Source of the DNA: CAVTJL01 sp963735065
GTDB taxonomy: Bacteria > Pseudomonadota > Alphaproteobacteria > Geminicoccales > Geminicoccaceae
Assembly (NCBI GenBank): GCA_963735065.1
Contig: CAVTJL010000001.1
Span: forward strand, 186,001 to 250,000
Reading direction: 5' to 3'
DNA length: 64,000 bases
The notes under the pieces were generated by a model that did no database searches, was not told where the DNA came from, and was given only the letters and a program-made list of their open reading frames with translations. Positions 1 through 8,161 of the stretch are shown in pieces (within the stretch, counting starts at the first letter, position 1; each line of letters starts with the position of its first letter). A program made the translations under genes and the position numbers.

Positions 1-48
1 CGCCACCCCGACGCGCTCATCCGCGGCAAGTCGGAGCAGACGCCATGA
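1..48 (+). CDS. pqiB: C-terminal tail of PqiB-like MCE-domain protein (partial)
   Basis: Reading from base 1 gives a 15-residue tail (…PDALIRGKSEQTP) ending in TGA at 46-48. That stop overlaps the start of the next gene as ATGA, the usual arrangement of pqiB and pqiC. The 'ALIRG' ending is typical of the C-terminus of PqiB-type MCE proteins, which form periplasm-spanning lipid-transport tunnels. Only the tail is present, so the call rests mainly on the neighbour and the short motif. Confidence 0.55.
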   Translation, partial: RHPDALIRGKSEQTP

Positions 49-674
49 CGACGAGGCTCTTGCGACCCCTCGCCCTCGCCGCGGCCCTCGGGCTTTGCGC
101 CTGCGCCGGCACCCCGCCCTCGCACTTTTTTCTGCTGGGCCCGCCTGCGGACGAGGCGGCACAGGCCTCATCGCAGGCCGCCCCGCAGCCGGCAAAGCCG
201 GGCACGCCGCTGCTGTTCGTCGATCCGGTGGTCGTGGCGGCCTATGCCGACCGCTCGCAGATGGTGACGCGCCAGGCCGACGGGCAGGTGGGCTTCGCCG
301 AGTTCCAGGTGTGGGCGGAGCCGATCGGCAACCTCGTCACCACGACGCTGGTCGACGATATCGGCCGGCGGCTCGGCCCCGACCGGGTCATGGCCACCCC
401 TCCCCGCCTCGACTTCGACGCCCCCTACCGCCTCACCGTCGACGTGCTGCGCTTCGATGTCGACGCGCAAAACCGGGCCGTCGTGGACGCGCGCTGGACC
501 CTGCTGCGCAGCCCCGACGGACGGCTCGTGACGACCAGGCGCGAGCAGGTGGCCCAGCCCGTCGCCGACCCGATGTCCTATCCGGCACGCGTGGCGGCCT
601 TCCGCCGTGCGATCGACGCGCTTTCGGCCAGCATCGCCGGGGCGATCCAGGCCGGAGCTCCGGCCGGCAAATAA
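45..674 (+). CDS. pqiC: PqiC/YmbA family outer-membrane lipoprotein
   Basis: A 209-residue ABC-type transport auxiliary lipoprotein. The N-terminus is a lipoprotein signal peptide with the acylated cysteine at C18 or C20 (LCAC). The mature part begins with the 'HFFLLGP' stretch typical of this family, followed by a block around 'VDPVVVAAYADRSQMVTR' that matches PqiC proteins. PqiC anchors the PqiAB lipid-transport complex in the outer membrane. The start overlaps the previous gene's stop by 4 bases, so translation is probably coupled. Confidence 0.85.
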   Translation: MTTRLLRPLALAAALGLCACAGTPPSHFFLLGPPADEAAQASSQAAPQPAKPGTPLLFVDPVVVAAYADRSQMVTRQADGQVGFAEFQVWAEPIGNLVTTTLVDDIGRRLGPDRVMATPPRLDFDAPYRLTVDVLRFDVDAQNRAVVDARWTLLRSPDGRLVTTRREQVAQPVADPMSYPARVAAFRRAIDALSASIAGAIQAGAPAGK

Positions 675-863
675 AAGACCGCAGCTTTTTCTCGGCGCCG
701 ACTGTCGCCACGGCGGCATCGGCAGTTGTCGCATGGTCGGCGGCGGCCTGGCGGGCAGCGCCCCCTGCCGATCCTCTCCCAAGCCTGGCCGGTTGAGTTG
801 TCGCCCGCTCGATTAGCACCTATCTTGGCCGGCGGCGGGAGCGCCGGATCTGGGGGCAGGATC

Positions 864-3800
864 ATGGCGGAGGCAGAGAGCGGACGGCCTGCTGCGCAGC
901 GGGGGGCCGAAGGGCCGGTTATCGTTGCGATCGGGGCGTCGGCCGGCGGGGTTCAGGCGCTAAGGGGTTTCTTCACCGCCATCCCCCCGGACACGGGCGC
1001 CGCCTTCGTCGTGGTCGTGCATCTCGATCCCCAGCGCCGGACCGAGCTGCCGAGCATCCTGGGCGGGTGGACGTCCATGCCCGTCATCCAGGTCGACGCG
1101 AACGAGAAGCTGCTGGCGAACCATGTCTACGTCATCCCGCCCGATCGCCGCCTCCAGCTCGTCGACCACGAGATCTCGGCCGCCGCGTTCGACGAGCCGC
1201 GCGGGCATCGTGTGCCGATCGACCTCTTCCTCCGATCGCTGGCCGAGCGGCTCGGCGAGGGCTTTGCCGTCATCCTGAGCGGCGCCGGCTCCGACGGCGC
1301 CATCGGCGCAAGGGCCGTCAAGGAGGCGGGCGGCATCATCCTGGTTCAGGATCCGAGCGAGGCCGAATATTCATCGATGCCGCGCAGCGCCATCGCGACC
1401 GGCGTGGCGGATCTCGTCCTCCCCGTGCACGATCTGGCCATCCAGCTGGCGGACCTGATCCGCGCCAAGGCCAGCGCGCCCGCGCCGGACGCATCCCGGG
1501 TCGACGAGGAGCTGCTCGGCCGGATCCTTGGCCATGTGCGCTCGCGCACGGGGCACGACTTCTCCCAGTACAAGCGCTCGACGGTTCTCCGGCGCATCGC
1601 ACGGCGAATACAGGTCACCAGGACATTCAACCACAAAGACTATTACGACCTGCTTCAGGGCAGCGCCGACGAGGCGCAGGCGCTGCTCCGCGACCTGCTC
1701 ATCTCCGTGACCGCGTTCTTTCGCGACGGTGAGGCCTTCGAGGCGCTGAGCCAACGCGCGCTTCCAGCCCTGTTCGACGGCAAGGACCCGAATGAGGCCA
1801 TCCGCGTCTGGGTCCCGGGCTGCGCCACGGGAGAGGAAGCCTATACGATCGCCATTCTGCTGCTCGAGGAGGCCGCACGCCGCGGCAGCCTGCCGTCGAT
1901 TCAGGTCTTCGCCTCCGATCTCGATACGCGCGCCCTCGCCACCGCACGCGAGGGGCGCTTCACCGCAGCCATCGAAGCCGACGTCTCCGAGGAGCGTCTG
2001 CGCCGCTTCTTCCTGCGCGACGGCGATCACTACAGGGTTCGCCAGGAAGTGCGGGATATCGTGCTGTTCGCGGTGCACGATCTCCTGAAGGATCCGCCGT
2101 TCTCGCGCGTCGATCTCCTCTCCTGCCGCAACCTGCTCATCTATCTCGATCGCGAGCTGCAGGAGCAGGTCTGCAGCACCTTCCATTATGCGCTGAACCC
2201 CGGGGGCTTCCTCCTCCTCGGCTCCTCGGAGGGCGCCGACAACCCGCCGGGGCTGTTCCGCATCATCGACCGGAAGGTGCGGCTCTATCAAACGACCGGA
2301 CAGGCCGGCGAGAAGCTGCGCCTGCTGCCGCGCCTGCTCGGAACGGTCCGCCCGGGCGGTCAGGCGGCGCCGTTCGGCACCCCCATGAGCCCCAGCGCTG
2401 CCCTCAACGAGGCGACACTGCACCGGCGGGCGCTCGAGAGGTTCGCGCCGCCCAGCATCCTGGTCGACGAGGCCCAACGTGTCCTGCATCTGTCCGAGAC
2501 GGCAGGACGCTACATCATGCCAGCCGGCGGGCCGCTGAGCGGTGACCTGGCCGATCTGGTACGGCCCGAGCTCCGGTTCGAGCTGCGATCCGCCCTGCAC
2601 CGCATCTTCGAGCAGCATCGCTCGACCTTGAGCCTGCCGATCCTGGTCCGCTTCAACGGCGCGCCGCACCGCGTGCATCTGCTGGTCCAGCCCGCCACTG
2701 AGGCCGAGACGGCGCAGCCTCGGCGCGCGCTCGTGATGTTCATCGAGGGAGAGGCGGTGGACGAGAGCCTGCTGGGCGCGAGCCCACAGGAGACGGACGA
2801 GTCGGTGCGACGCCTCACCCAGGAGCTGGAGCTCACCCAGGCGCGGCTGAGGACGGTACGCGAGGAAGCGGATGCGGCGAACGAGGAGCTTCGCGCCGCC
2901 AACGAAGAGCTTCAGTCGATCAACGAGGAATATCGATCGACCGCCGAGGAGCTGGAGACCAGCAAGGAGGAGCTGCAGTCGATCAACGAGGAGCTGCAGA
3001 CCGTCAACAGCGAGCTCAAGATGAAGCTCGAGGGCATCTCGCGGGCCCACGGCGACCTGCAGAACCTGATGGCGGCGACCGACTTCGGGACGCTGTTTCT
3101 CGATACCGACCTGTGCATCAAGCGCTTCACCGATCAGGTCACGAGGCTGTTCCGGCTCACGCCCAGCGACGAGGGGCGGCCGATCGCGGATTTCGCCCAT
3201 CGGCTCGACTATGACGGCTTGATCGCGGACGCGCGGGCGGTGCTGGCCGATCTCGCTCCGATCCGGCGCGAGGTGGAGAGCGACACGGGCCAGTGGTATG
3301 ACGTGAGGCTGCGGCCGTACAGGACCGTCGAGGACAAGATCGACGGCGTCGTCATCACCTTCGTCGACGTGACCGATCGTCTCGAGATCGAGGAGGCGCT
3401 GCGCAAGAGCGAGCGGCAGCTGCAGCAGCAAAGGCGTCTGGTCGAGCTGTCCCGGGACCCGATCTTCATCTGGGATTTCGATGGCGGGGTCCTCGAGTGG
3501 AACCGCGGCAGCGAGGAGCTCTACGGCTACAGCCGCGACGAGGTGATGGGCAGGCGAAAGCAGGAGCTGCTTCATACCGTGGTGCCCGGCTCCTCCTTCG
3601 ACGCGCTCAGGGCCACGCTGTTCAAGACGGGGAGCTGGGCCGGCGAGCTGCACCACAAGGCCAAGGACGGCCGCCAGCTCATCGTCGAGAGCCGGCTGCA
3701 GCTCGAGGTGTTCGATGACCAACGCCTCGTGCTCGAGAGCACGCGCGACATCACGGAGCGCAAGCGATGGGAGAAGCAGCAGCAGCTGCTCCTCAGCGAG

Positions 3801-4400
3801 CTGACGCATCGGGTCAAGAACATCCTGACGGTCGTTCAGTCGATTGCGCATCAGACGCTGCGCGGCTCACGGGCCAGCCACGAGTTCGTCGAGCGCTTCG
3901 ATGGGCGCCTCAACGCCCTGGCCAAGGCACACACTCTGCTGGTCGGCACGAGCTGGCAGGGCGCGGACCTGGGCGAGCTGATACGGGACCAGCTCGAGCC
4001 TTACGTCACCCGGGACGGGGATCGCCTGCGGATCGAGGGTGAGACCGTCCTGCTACCCGCCAGCCTCGCGACCTCCTTCGGCCTCGTGATCCACGAGCTC
4101 GCGACCAATGCCGCCAAGTATGGCGCGCTCTCCGTCGCCTGCGGCAGGGTCGAGGTCGCGTGGACCGTGGAGGCTCGGAACCCGGAGCGCCTGCTCACCG
4201 TTGCGTGGAAAGAGAGGAATGGTCCTCCCGCGCTCCAGCCGGAGCAGACCGGCTTCGGAAGCGCATTGATCGATCGAGGTCTTCCCCGGGCGAAGGTCAG
4301 GCGCAGCTTCGACACGGAGGGCCTCACCTGCACGATCGAGCTTCCGCTCTTCAAGGCCGACCAAGGTGACGGAGCCGACGATCCGCCCCCGCCCGCTTGA
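864..4400 (+). CDS. CheB-CheR-PAS-PAS-HWE histidine kinase fusion
   Basis: A 1,178-residue multidomain sensor. In order: CheB methylesterase (about 15-200, GASAGG near 22 and the LSGAGSDG motif), CheR methyltransferase (about 212-488, SAM motif WVPGCATGEEAY), a long coiled coil rich in EELQ/INEEL repeats (about 645-729), two PAS domains (about 730-845 and 852-965), and a C-terminal HWE/HisKA_2 kinase (from about 972, phosphoacceptor in ELTHRVKN). Such CheB/CheR kinases are common in alphaproteobacteria. No chemoreceptor is visible in the window. An in-frame start exists at 726, but ATG 864 is preferred because it has a purine-rich site (GGGGGCAGG) before it and CheB homology begins just after. 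No membrane segment was seen, so it is probably cytoplasmic. Confidence 0.9.
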   Translation: MAEAESGRPAAQRGAEGPVIVAIGASAGGVQALRGFFTAIPPDTGAAFVVVVHLDPQRRTELPSILGGWTSMPVIQVDANEKLLANHVYVIPPDRRLQLVDHEISAAAFDEPRGHRVPIDLFLRSLAERLGEGFAVILSGAGSDGAIGARAVKEAGGIILVQDPSEAEYSSMPRSAIATGVADLVLPVHDLAIQLADLIRAKASAPAPDASRVDEELLGRILGHVRSRTGHDFSQYKRSTVLRRIARRIQVTRTFNHKDYYDLLQGSADEAQALLRDLLISVTAFFRDGEAFEALSQRALPALFDGKDPNEAIRVWVPGCATGEEAYTIAILLLEEAARRGSLPSIQVFASDLDTRALATAREGRFTAAIEADVSEERLRRFFLRDGDHYRVRQEVRDIVLFAVHDLLKDPPFSRVDLLSCRNLLIYLDRELQEQVCSTFHYALNPGGFLLLGSSEGADNPPGLFRIIDRKVRLYQTTGQAGEKLRLLPRLLGTVRPGGQAAPFGTPMSPSAALNEATLHRRALERFAPPSILVDEAQRVLHLSETAGRYIMPAGGPLSGDLADLVRPELRFELRSALHRIFEQHRSTLSLPILVRFNGAPHRVHLLVQPATEAETAQPRRALVMFIEGEAVDESLLGASPQETDESVRRLTQELELTQARLRTVREEADAANEELRAANEELQSINEEYRSTAEELETSKEELQSINEELQTVNSELKMKLEGISRAHGDLQNLMAATDFGTLFLDTDLCIKRFTDQVTRLFRLTPSDEGRPIADFAHRLDYDGLIADARAVLADLAPIRREVESDTGQWYDVRLRPYRTVEDKIDGVVITFVDVTDRLEIEEALRKSERQLQQQRRLVELSRDPIFIWDFDGGVLEWNRGSEELYGYSRDEVMGRRKQELLHTVVPGSSFDALRATLFKTGSWAGELHHKAKDGRQLIVESRLQLEVFDDQRLVLESTRDITERKRWEKQQQLLLSELTHRVKNILTVVQSIAHQTLRGSRASHEFVERFDGRLNALAKAHTLLVGTSWQGADLGELIRDQLEPYVTRDGDRLRIEGETVLLPASLATSFGLVIHELATNAAKYGALSVACGRVEVAWTVEARNPERLLTVAWKERNGPPALQPEQTGFGSALIDRGLPRAKVRRSFDTEGLTCTIELPLFKADQGDGADDPPPPA

Positions 4401-4752
4401 GGGTGCGCATCTGCTCGTCGTCGAGGACGACTTCATCATCCTGCTCGACGTCGAGGCGACGTTGCTGGATGCCGGCGCCGAGACGGTCCACCTTGCCCAC
4501 ACGGTGGACGAGGGACGGGCACTGGCCGGGACGAAGCGCATCGACGCCGCCCTCCTCGATATCCGCATCGGGCAGGAGACGGTAGCGCCGATCGCGCGTG
4601 AGCTGAGCGCACGCGGCGTTCCCTTCGCGTTCTATACAGGACAGGCGGAGGCCGATCCGGTCCGGACCGAATGGCCGGACAGGACCCTCCTCGCAAAGCC
4701 GGCGTCCGCCCGCGCCATCGTCGACGCCATCGCCGGCGTGCTGGATCGCTAG
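4366..4752 (+). CDS. Single-domain response regulator receiver
   Basis: A 128-residue receiver with no output domain. The acidic pocket is E20-D21-D22, the likely phosphoacceptor is D65 in ALLDIRIG, and the conserved lysine is in LLAKPAS. It starts at GTG 4366, overlapping the kinase gene by 35 bases, which implies translational coupling and a cognate pair. In alphaproteobacteria lone receivers paired with HWE kinases often act as phosphate sinks or relay elements. That role is inferred here. Confidence 0.85.
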   Translation: MTEPTIRPRPLEGAHLLVVEDDFIILLDVEATLLDAGAETVHLAHTVDEGRALAGTKRIDAALLDIRIGQETVAPIARELSARGVPFAFYTGQAEADPVRTEWPDRTLLAKPASARAIVDAIAGVLDR

Positions 4753-4977
4753 AAAGCGGGCGTCGCCGCGCCAATCCGGAGCCCGCTTGATCTCGTGATC
4801 GTCGGGCGGATCTCCGAGCTCGCGTCCCGAGAAGCGGAGGCCGCCATAGGCCCGGGCCGGTGACGGATCGCGCCGGAGCATGGAACTACGCCAGATCCTC
4901 GCTCGTTGGCAGGCCGAGTGGCGCGCCGGCCATGGCCGGCCGCGGGACCCGAGACCAGACGATCGGAGGAACAGGAC

Positions 4978-5538
4978 ATGAGCGCGACCGACCGGCGGCC
5001 GCCGATGCGCAAGAGCGACGAGGCGGAGCCCAAGACCCTCGAGATGGCGCGCGAGCAGGGCGACGCCTTCGGGCGCACGCTCGCCTACATGACCGGCGAG
5101 GAGGCCGACGACGGCGGCGAGCAGCATGCGGGCGACTATCGCGTGGGCTATGCCGTCGAGGAGGCCGAGGGCATGTACGAGCTGCGCCAGGGCGAGCTTG
5201 TGTGGCAGGACCCGACCGAGGAGAACGCCCATGTCGAGGTGTCCGTGCGCGACGCCTCGGACGGCCGCTTCATCCCCGGGCTCGAGGTGCAGGCCACGCT
5301 GATCGGCCCGGACGGCAAGGAGGTCGGCACGCACCGTCAGCCCTTCCTCTGGCATCCCTGGCTCTACCACTACGGCCGCAACTGGCAGGTGCCGGGCGAC
5401 GGCACCTACAAGCTGAGGGTGCGCATCGAGCCGCCGACCTTCTGCCGCCACGACAAGATCAACGGCCGCCGCTTCGCCGAGCCGGTCGAGGTCGAGTTTC
5501 CCGAGGTGAAGATCAAGACGGGCCAGAAGATCAGCTAG
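4978..5538 (+). CDS. P19-like (iron-transport-associated) family protein
   Basis: A 186-residue protein. Residues about 50-186 follow the layout of the P19/Tp34 iron-transport family: an early 'EGMYEL' segment, a central 'YHYGRNW' block and a late 'YKLRVRIEPP…RH' block. Known P19 proteins are periplasmic, but this one has no signal peptide or membrane segment and opens with a charged region (RKSDEAEPK). Start ATG 4978 is preceded by GGAGGAACAG. The gene stands alone between the receiver and the toxin-antitoxin pair. Family assignment is moderate, and metal binding is not demonstrated. Confidence 0.5.
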   Translation: MSATDRRPPMRKSDEAEPKTLEMAREQGDAFGRTLAYMTGEEADDGGEQHAGDYRVGYAVEEAEGMYELRQGELVWQDPTEENAHVEVSVRDASDGRFIPGLEVQATLIGPDGKEVGTHRQPFLWHPWLYHYGRNWQVPGDGTYKLRVRIEPPTFCRHDKINGRRFAEPVEVEFPEVKIKTGQKIS

Positions 5539-5663
5539 CGGGAAAGGCTGCGAGAGATCTCGGGGCCGAGCTCACCGCTATGATCCATCTTGCAGGGACG
5601 TGCCTTTGACGCGAAATCCTGGCGGAGGTAGCCTCCGCGCATGTGAGCAGCAGCGAGCAGAGC

Positions 5664-5942
5664 ATGGCTGAGACGACGGCGTTGACCGTGCAGCTGTCCA
5701 AGGATGCGCAACAGAGGCTCGATGCCCTGGCAAGGAGCACGGGTCGGAGCAAGACCTTTCTCGTGGCCGAGGCGGTGGAGGACTTTCTTGCCGCCAATGC
5801 TTGGCAGATCGAGGAGATCGGCAAGGCTGTCGCTCAAGCCGATGCCGGTGAGCCCTTCTATCGGCACGAGGACGTGATGACGTATCTCGAGGCCCGTGCG
5901 CGAGGTGGCAAGCCGAAGCGACCAGATCCGATCAGCTCCTAG
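5664..5942 (+). CDS. Ribbon-helix-helix (CopG-type) antitoxin
   Basis: A 92-residue protein with an N-terminal ribbon-helix-helix DNA-binding segment (LTVQLSKDAQQRLDALARST) and a C-terminal tail that would bind the toxin. The next gene, 9 bases downstream, is a RelE/ParE-like toxin, so this is the antitoxin and probable autorepressor of a type II module. A GTG at 5643 is in frame, but ATG 5664 fits the usual RHH N-terminus better. Confidence 0.8.
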   Translation: MAETTALTVQLSKDAQQRLDALARSTGRSKTFLVAEAVEDFLAANAWQIEEIGKAVAQADAGEPFYRHEDVMTYLEARARGGKPKRPDPISS

Positions 5943-5951
5943 TCTTGTGCG

Positions 5952-6266
5952 ATGGAGGTTCGCTGGCTTCGCAGCGCCGTCGCTGATCTCGAGGCGATCC
6001 AGGACTACCTTCTTGAGCGCAACCCTGCGGCGGCCGCACATATGGTAAGCGTCCTGCGCGAGGCGGCACATAGTCTCGACACGCTGCCTCATCGCGGCCG
6101 CCCGGGCCGCTGGCCCGGAACGCGCGAGCTCGTGCTTCCCCGGCTCGGCTATCTCATTCCCTATCGGGTGCGCGACGACGTGGTCGAGATCCTGCGCGTC
6201 TTCCACGAGCGTCAGCAGCGGCCGTCCGGGAAGGCTGAAGCCACCGATCCCTCCAACCCGGAATGA
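5952..6266 (+). CDS. RelE/ParE family toxin
   Basis: A 104-residue toxin of the RelE/ParE fold. The N-terminal 'VRWLRSAVADLEAIQDYL' and the C-terminal 'YLIPYRV…VEILRVFHERQQ' are the recognisable family blocks. It forms a two-gene unit with the preceding RHH antitoxin. Whether it is a ribosome-dependent nuclease (RelE) or a gyrase poison (ParE) cannot be decided by eye. An RHH partner and the IPYRV block are more often seen with ParE-type toxins. Confidence 0.8.
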   Translation: MEVRWLRSAVADLEAIQDYLLERNPAAAAHMVSVLREAAHSLDTLPHRGRPGRWPGTRELVLPRLGYLIPYRVRDDVVEILRVFHERQQRPSGKAEATDPSNPE

Positions 6267-6284
6267 AGGGCAAATGCCCCCTTC
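6265..6284. terminator. Possible terminator hairpin between convergent genes
   Basis: GAAGGG (6265-6270) and CCCTTC (6279-6284) form a 6-bp stem with an 8-base loop, lying at the end of the RelE gene and before the end of the convergent SHOCT gene. There is no T-run, so this is only a candidate. Confidence 0.3.
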
Positions 6285-6304
6285 CCGCGGGGCGCCCTAC
6301 GCCC

Positions 6305-6677
6305 TCACTCGCCGAGGACGCGTCGCCGCTCCTCGAACTCGGCCTTGTCGATCTCGCCGCGCGCGAAGCGCTCCTTGAGGATGTCGAGCGGCGTCCTGGC
6401 AGGCGGCGAGGGTGCCGGCGTGAGGCGCCCCATGCACGCCGTGCCCGGTCAGCCAGCGCAGCGCGAAGGCGACCAGGACGACGACGGCGGCAATGAAAAG
6501 AATCATCACGAGCGGGCCGAAGAACATCATCCAGGCCCAGCCGCCATCGCCCATCATCCAGGGGCCGTGCTCCCAGCCGGGACCGGGCGCCTGCGCCGCT
6601 GCCGGCATCGCGATCGGCATGGAAAGAGCGATGAGCCAGACCGCGGACCGGATCATCGCAAGCCTTCTCGACATCAT
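6305..6677 (-). CDS. SHOCT-domain small membrane protein (frameshifted)
   Basis: The protein starts MMSRRLAMI with a signal-like segment, then has a Trp/Gly/Met-rich stretch, one strong membrane segment (MILFIAAVVVLVAFAL) and a C-terminal SHOCT motif (LDILKERFARGEIDKAEFEE). The SHOCT part is one frame off the N-terminal part. Adding one C to the run at about 6410-6412 (GGG on the + strand) restores a complete protein. A very strong ribosome site (GAGGAGGAAAGG) precedes the ATGATG start. SHOCT proteins of this layout are small, usually uncharacterised membrane proteins. The shift is probably a sequence error. Confidence 0.7.
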
Positions 6678-6764
6678 CCTTTCCTCCTCGGTATGGCTGG
6701 AGAGCAGGCCTCGAGGCCCGAGGCTCCCCGCCGCGAGGCGGCCATCCATAGACCCTGATCCGCC

Positions 6765-7151
6765 ATGCGTCTCGTCATCCTCACGGGGGCCTCCGGCTCG
6801 GGCAAGACGACGATCGCCGAGGCGATCCGGCTCGAGTGGGCCGACCTCATCGACGTGCTCCACGTCGACCGGATCGGGGTGCCGTCCGTCGAGGCCATGA
6901 CGGCAGGATGGGGCTCGCCCGACGCCTGGCAGCGGGCGATGACGCTCGACTGGATGAGGCGCCTCGCAGAGAGCCGGGGCCAACCCGAGCTGGCGAGCCC
7001 CGACATGATGGCCTGGGCCGCCTTTCTGAGACGCGAGGCACAGGCGGCCGGCTGCGCCATTCTCGATACCTCGCACGCGTCGCTCGAGGCCTGCGTCGAG
7101 CGGGTTGCCGGACTTCTGATGCCGCCAACGGACGACAGCCGGCAGAGCTGA
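6765..7151 (+). CDS. Small P-loop NTPase / kinase-like protein, apparently internally shortened
   Basis: A 128-residue protein with a Walker A motif (GASGSGKTT, residues 8-16). The family I recall (ATP-binding proteins beginning with this P-loop and ending RGQPEL…W…L…A…G…DTS) is usually longer, with a nucleotide-kinase-like middle section. Here the segment between 'WMRRLAES' and 'RGQPELASP' looks absent, while both ends read in one frame. Activity may therefore be lost. The substrate is unknown. Confidence 0.6.
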   Translation: MRLVILTGASGSGKTTIAEAIRLEWADLIDVLHVDRIGVPSVEAMTAGWGSPDAWQRAMTLDWMRRLAESRGQPELASPDMMAWAAFLRREAQAAGCAILDTSHASLEACVERVAGLLMPPTDDSRQS

Positions 7152-7167
7152 GCAGGCGGCCCCGGCG

Positions 7168-7641
7168 CTACGGCCGTGGTGGCAACACCGAGACATGGTG
7201 GTGGACCATCCGCCATCCATCGCCGGTACGCTCGAAAACGCTGGTCGCGAGGAGGGTCTGCTCGACCTCCTTGCCCGACGTCAGCCGGGCGCGGAACGCT
7301 TCCTCGCCCGCGACCCAGGCGGTGTCGCCGTCGACACGCATCAGGGGATCCGGCATCGCGACCTCGATCGCCGAGAAGCTTCCGAACAGGCTCACCCAGC
7401 CCTGCCGCACCTCGTCCCAGCCTTTCTGGATCGGCTGGCCCGGATGGATGGCGCTCACATAGGGCGCGTGCGCCCAGACCGCGTCCATCCGGGCCACGTC
7501 GAGGCCGGATGCCGCCTCGTAGAAGGCCTGATTGACCGTCAGCACGGCCTTCATGTCCTCCGCCTGCCGGGCGGCGGCGGCCCGGCTGCCGAGAACCACC
7601 ATGCAGACCACGAGCGTGAGGGTGACGATGATGCTGCGCAT
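7168..7641 (-). CDS. Exported NTF2-like / SnoaL-like protein
   Basis: A 157-residue protein with an N-terminal signal peptide (MRSIIVTLTLVVCMVVLGSRAAA) and an NTF2-like body. The family signs are the 'NQAFYEAASGLDVARMDAVWA' opening helix pattern, a central 'GWDEVRQGWVSLF' and the closing strand 'GDGWRMVHHHVSVLP'. These proteins are small cone-shaped folds that may bind ligands or act as ketosteroid-isomerase-like enzymes. The role here is unknown. ATG 7641 is chosen over an upstream start because GGGAGGG precedes it and the signal peptide begins there. Confidence 0.75.
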   Translation of the reverse strand: MRSIIVTLTLVVCMVVLGSRAAAARQAEDMKAVLTVNQAFYEAASGLDVARMDAVWAHAPYVSAIHPGQPIQKGWDEVRQGWVSLFGSFSAIEVAMPDPLMRVDGDTAWVAGEEAFRARLTSGKEVEQTLLATSVFERTGDGWRMVHHHVSVLPPRP

Positions 7642-8161
7642 GGGGCCCTCCCTGTCTGCAGGCGCCCCATGATCGAGCCGAGCGGGCCCGCCCGTGAGCA
7701 CGCCAACAGCAGATAGTACGATAGGAAGGGACCCGTCGTCCCGAAAATCTCAAGTAAGGTCCGTAGGCCACCGTAGCACCGTCGATGATGAAGCCTTGTT
7801 AACTTGAGGGTCTGCCCCGAGCAGGCGGACGATGCATGCTGAGAGCCCACTCGCCCGGGCCGAAGCACAGAGAGGGCGGGACTGTCCCTCATCTGCGCCC
7901 GACGGGGCGCCGCGGCATGCCCGCAGGCGCCCGGTCGCTCACGGGGCGATCGAGGGGAGGTCGATCATGCGCCACCATCAACGCGTGCTGCTCGCCGGCT
8001 TGGCCGTCATCGCCGCCGGCTGGGCGCTCGTCGGTCCCACTGGCGACGACGAGCCTCCAATGAAGCACGGCCGTAGTACTAGGGAGTCTTTGCCGAGGGT
8101 CACGGCTCGTCGAGGAAGGTCTGGACGACCGGAGGGATGACGCGGATGGCGGGCGCCGCGC
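7642..8161. other. Intergenic stretch with one doubtful small ORF
   Basis: About 520 bases between two leftward genes. I see no conserved gene apart from the possible 57-residue ORF listed separately. The part around 7700-7830 is AT-richer than the surroundings. Confidence 0.5.
7967..8140 (+). CDS. Possible 57-residue hypothetical protein
   Basis: ATG 7967 follows a strong ribosome site (GAGGGGAGGTCGATC). The product begins with one hydrophobic segment (VLLAGLAVIAAGWALVG) and ends in an Arg/Ser/Gly-rich tail. It is not recognised, and the tail may be out-of-frame read-through, so this is only a candidate. Confidence 0.3.
   Translation: MRHHQRVLLAGLAVIAAGWALVGPTGDDEPPMKHGRSTRESLPRVTARRGRSGRPEG

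Noticed and set aside
726..863. N-terminal extension of the CheB-CheR kinase from ATG 726
   Set aside because: The extra 46 residues have no CheB homology and no ribosome site. ATG 864 has one.
1371..3851. Long open frame on the minus strand opposite the CheB-CheR kinase
   Set aside because: It is a shadow of a strongly supported gene on the other strand. The composition is an artefact of high GC, with no family blocks.
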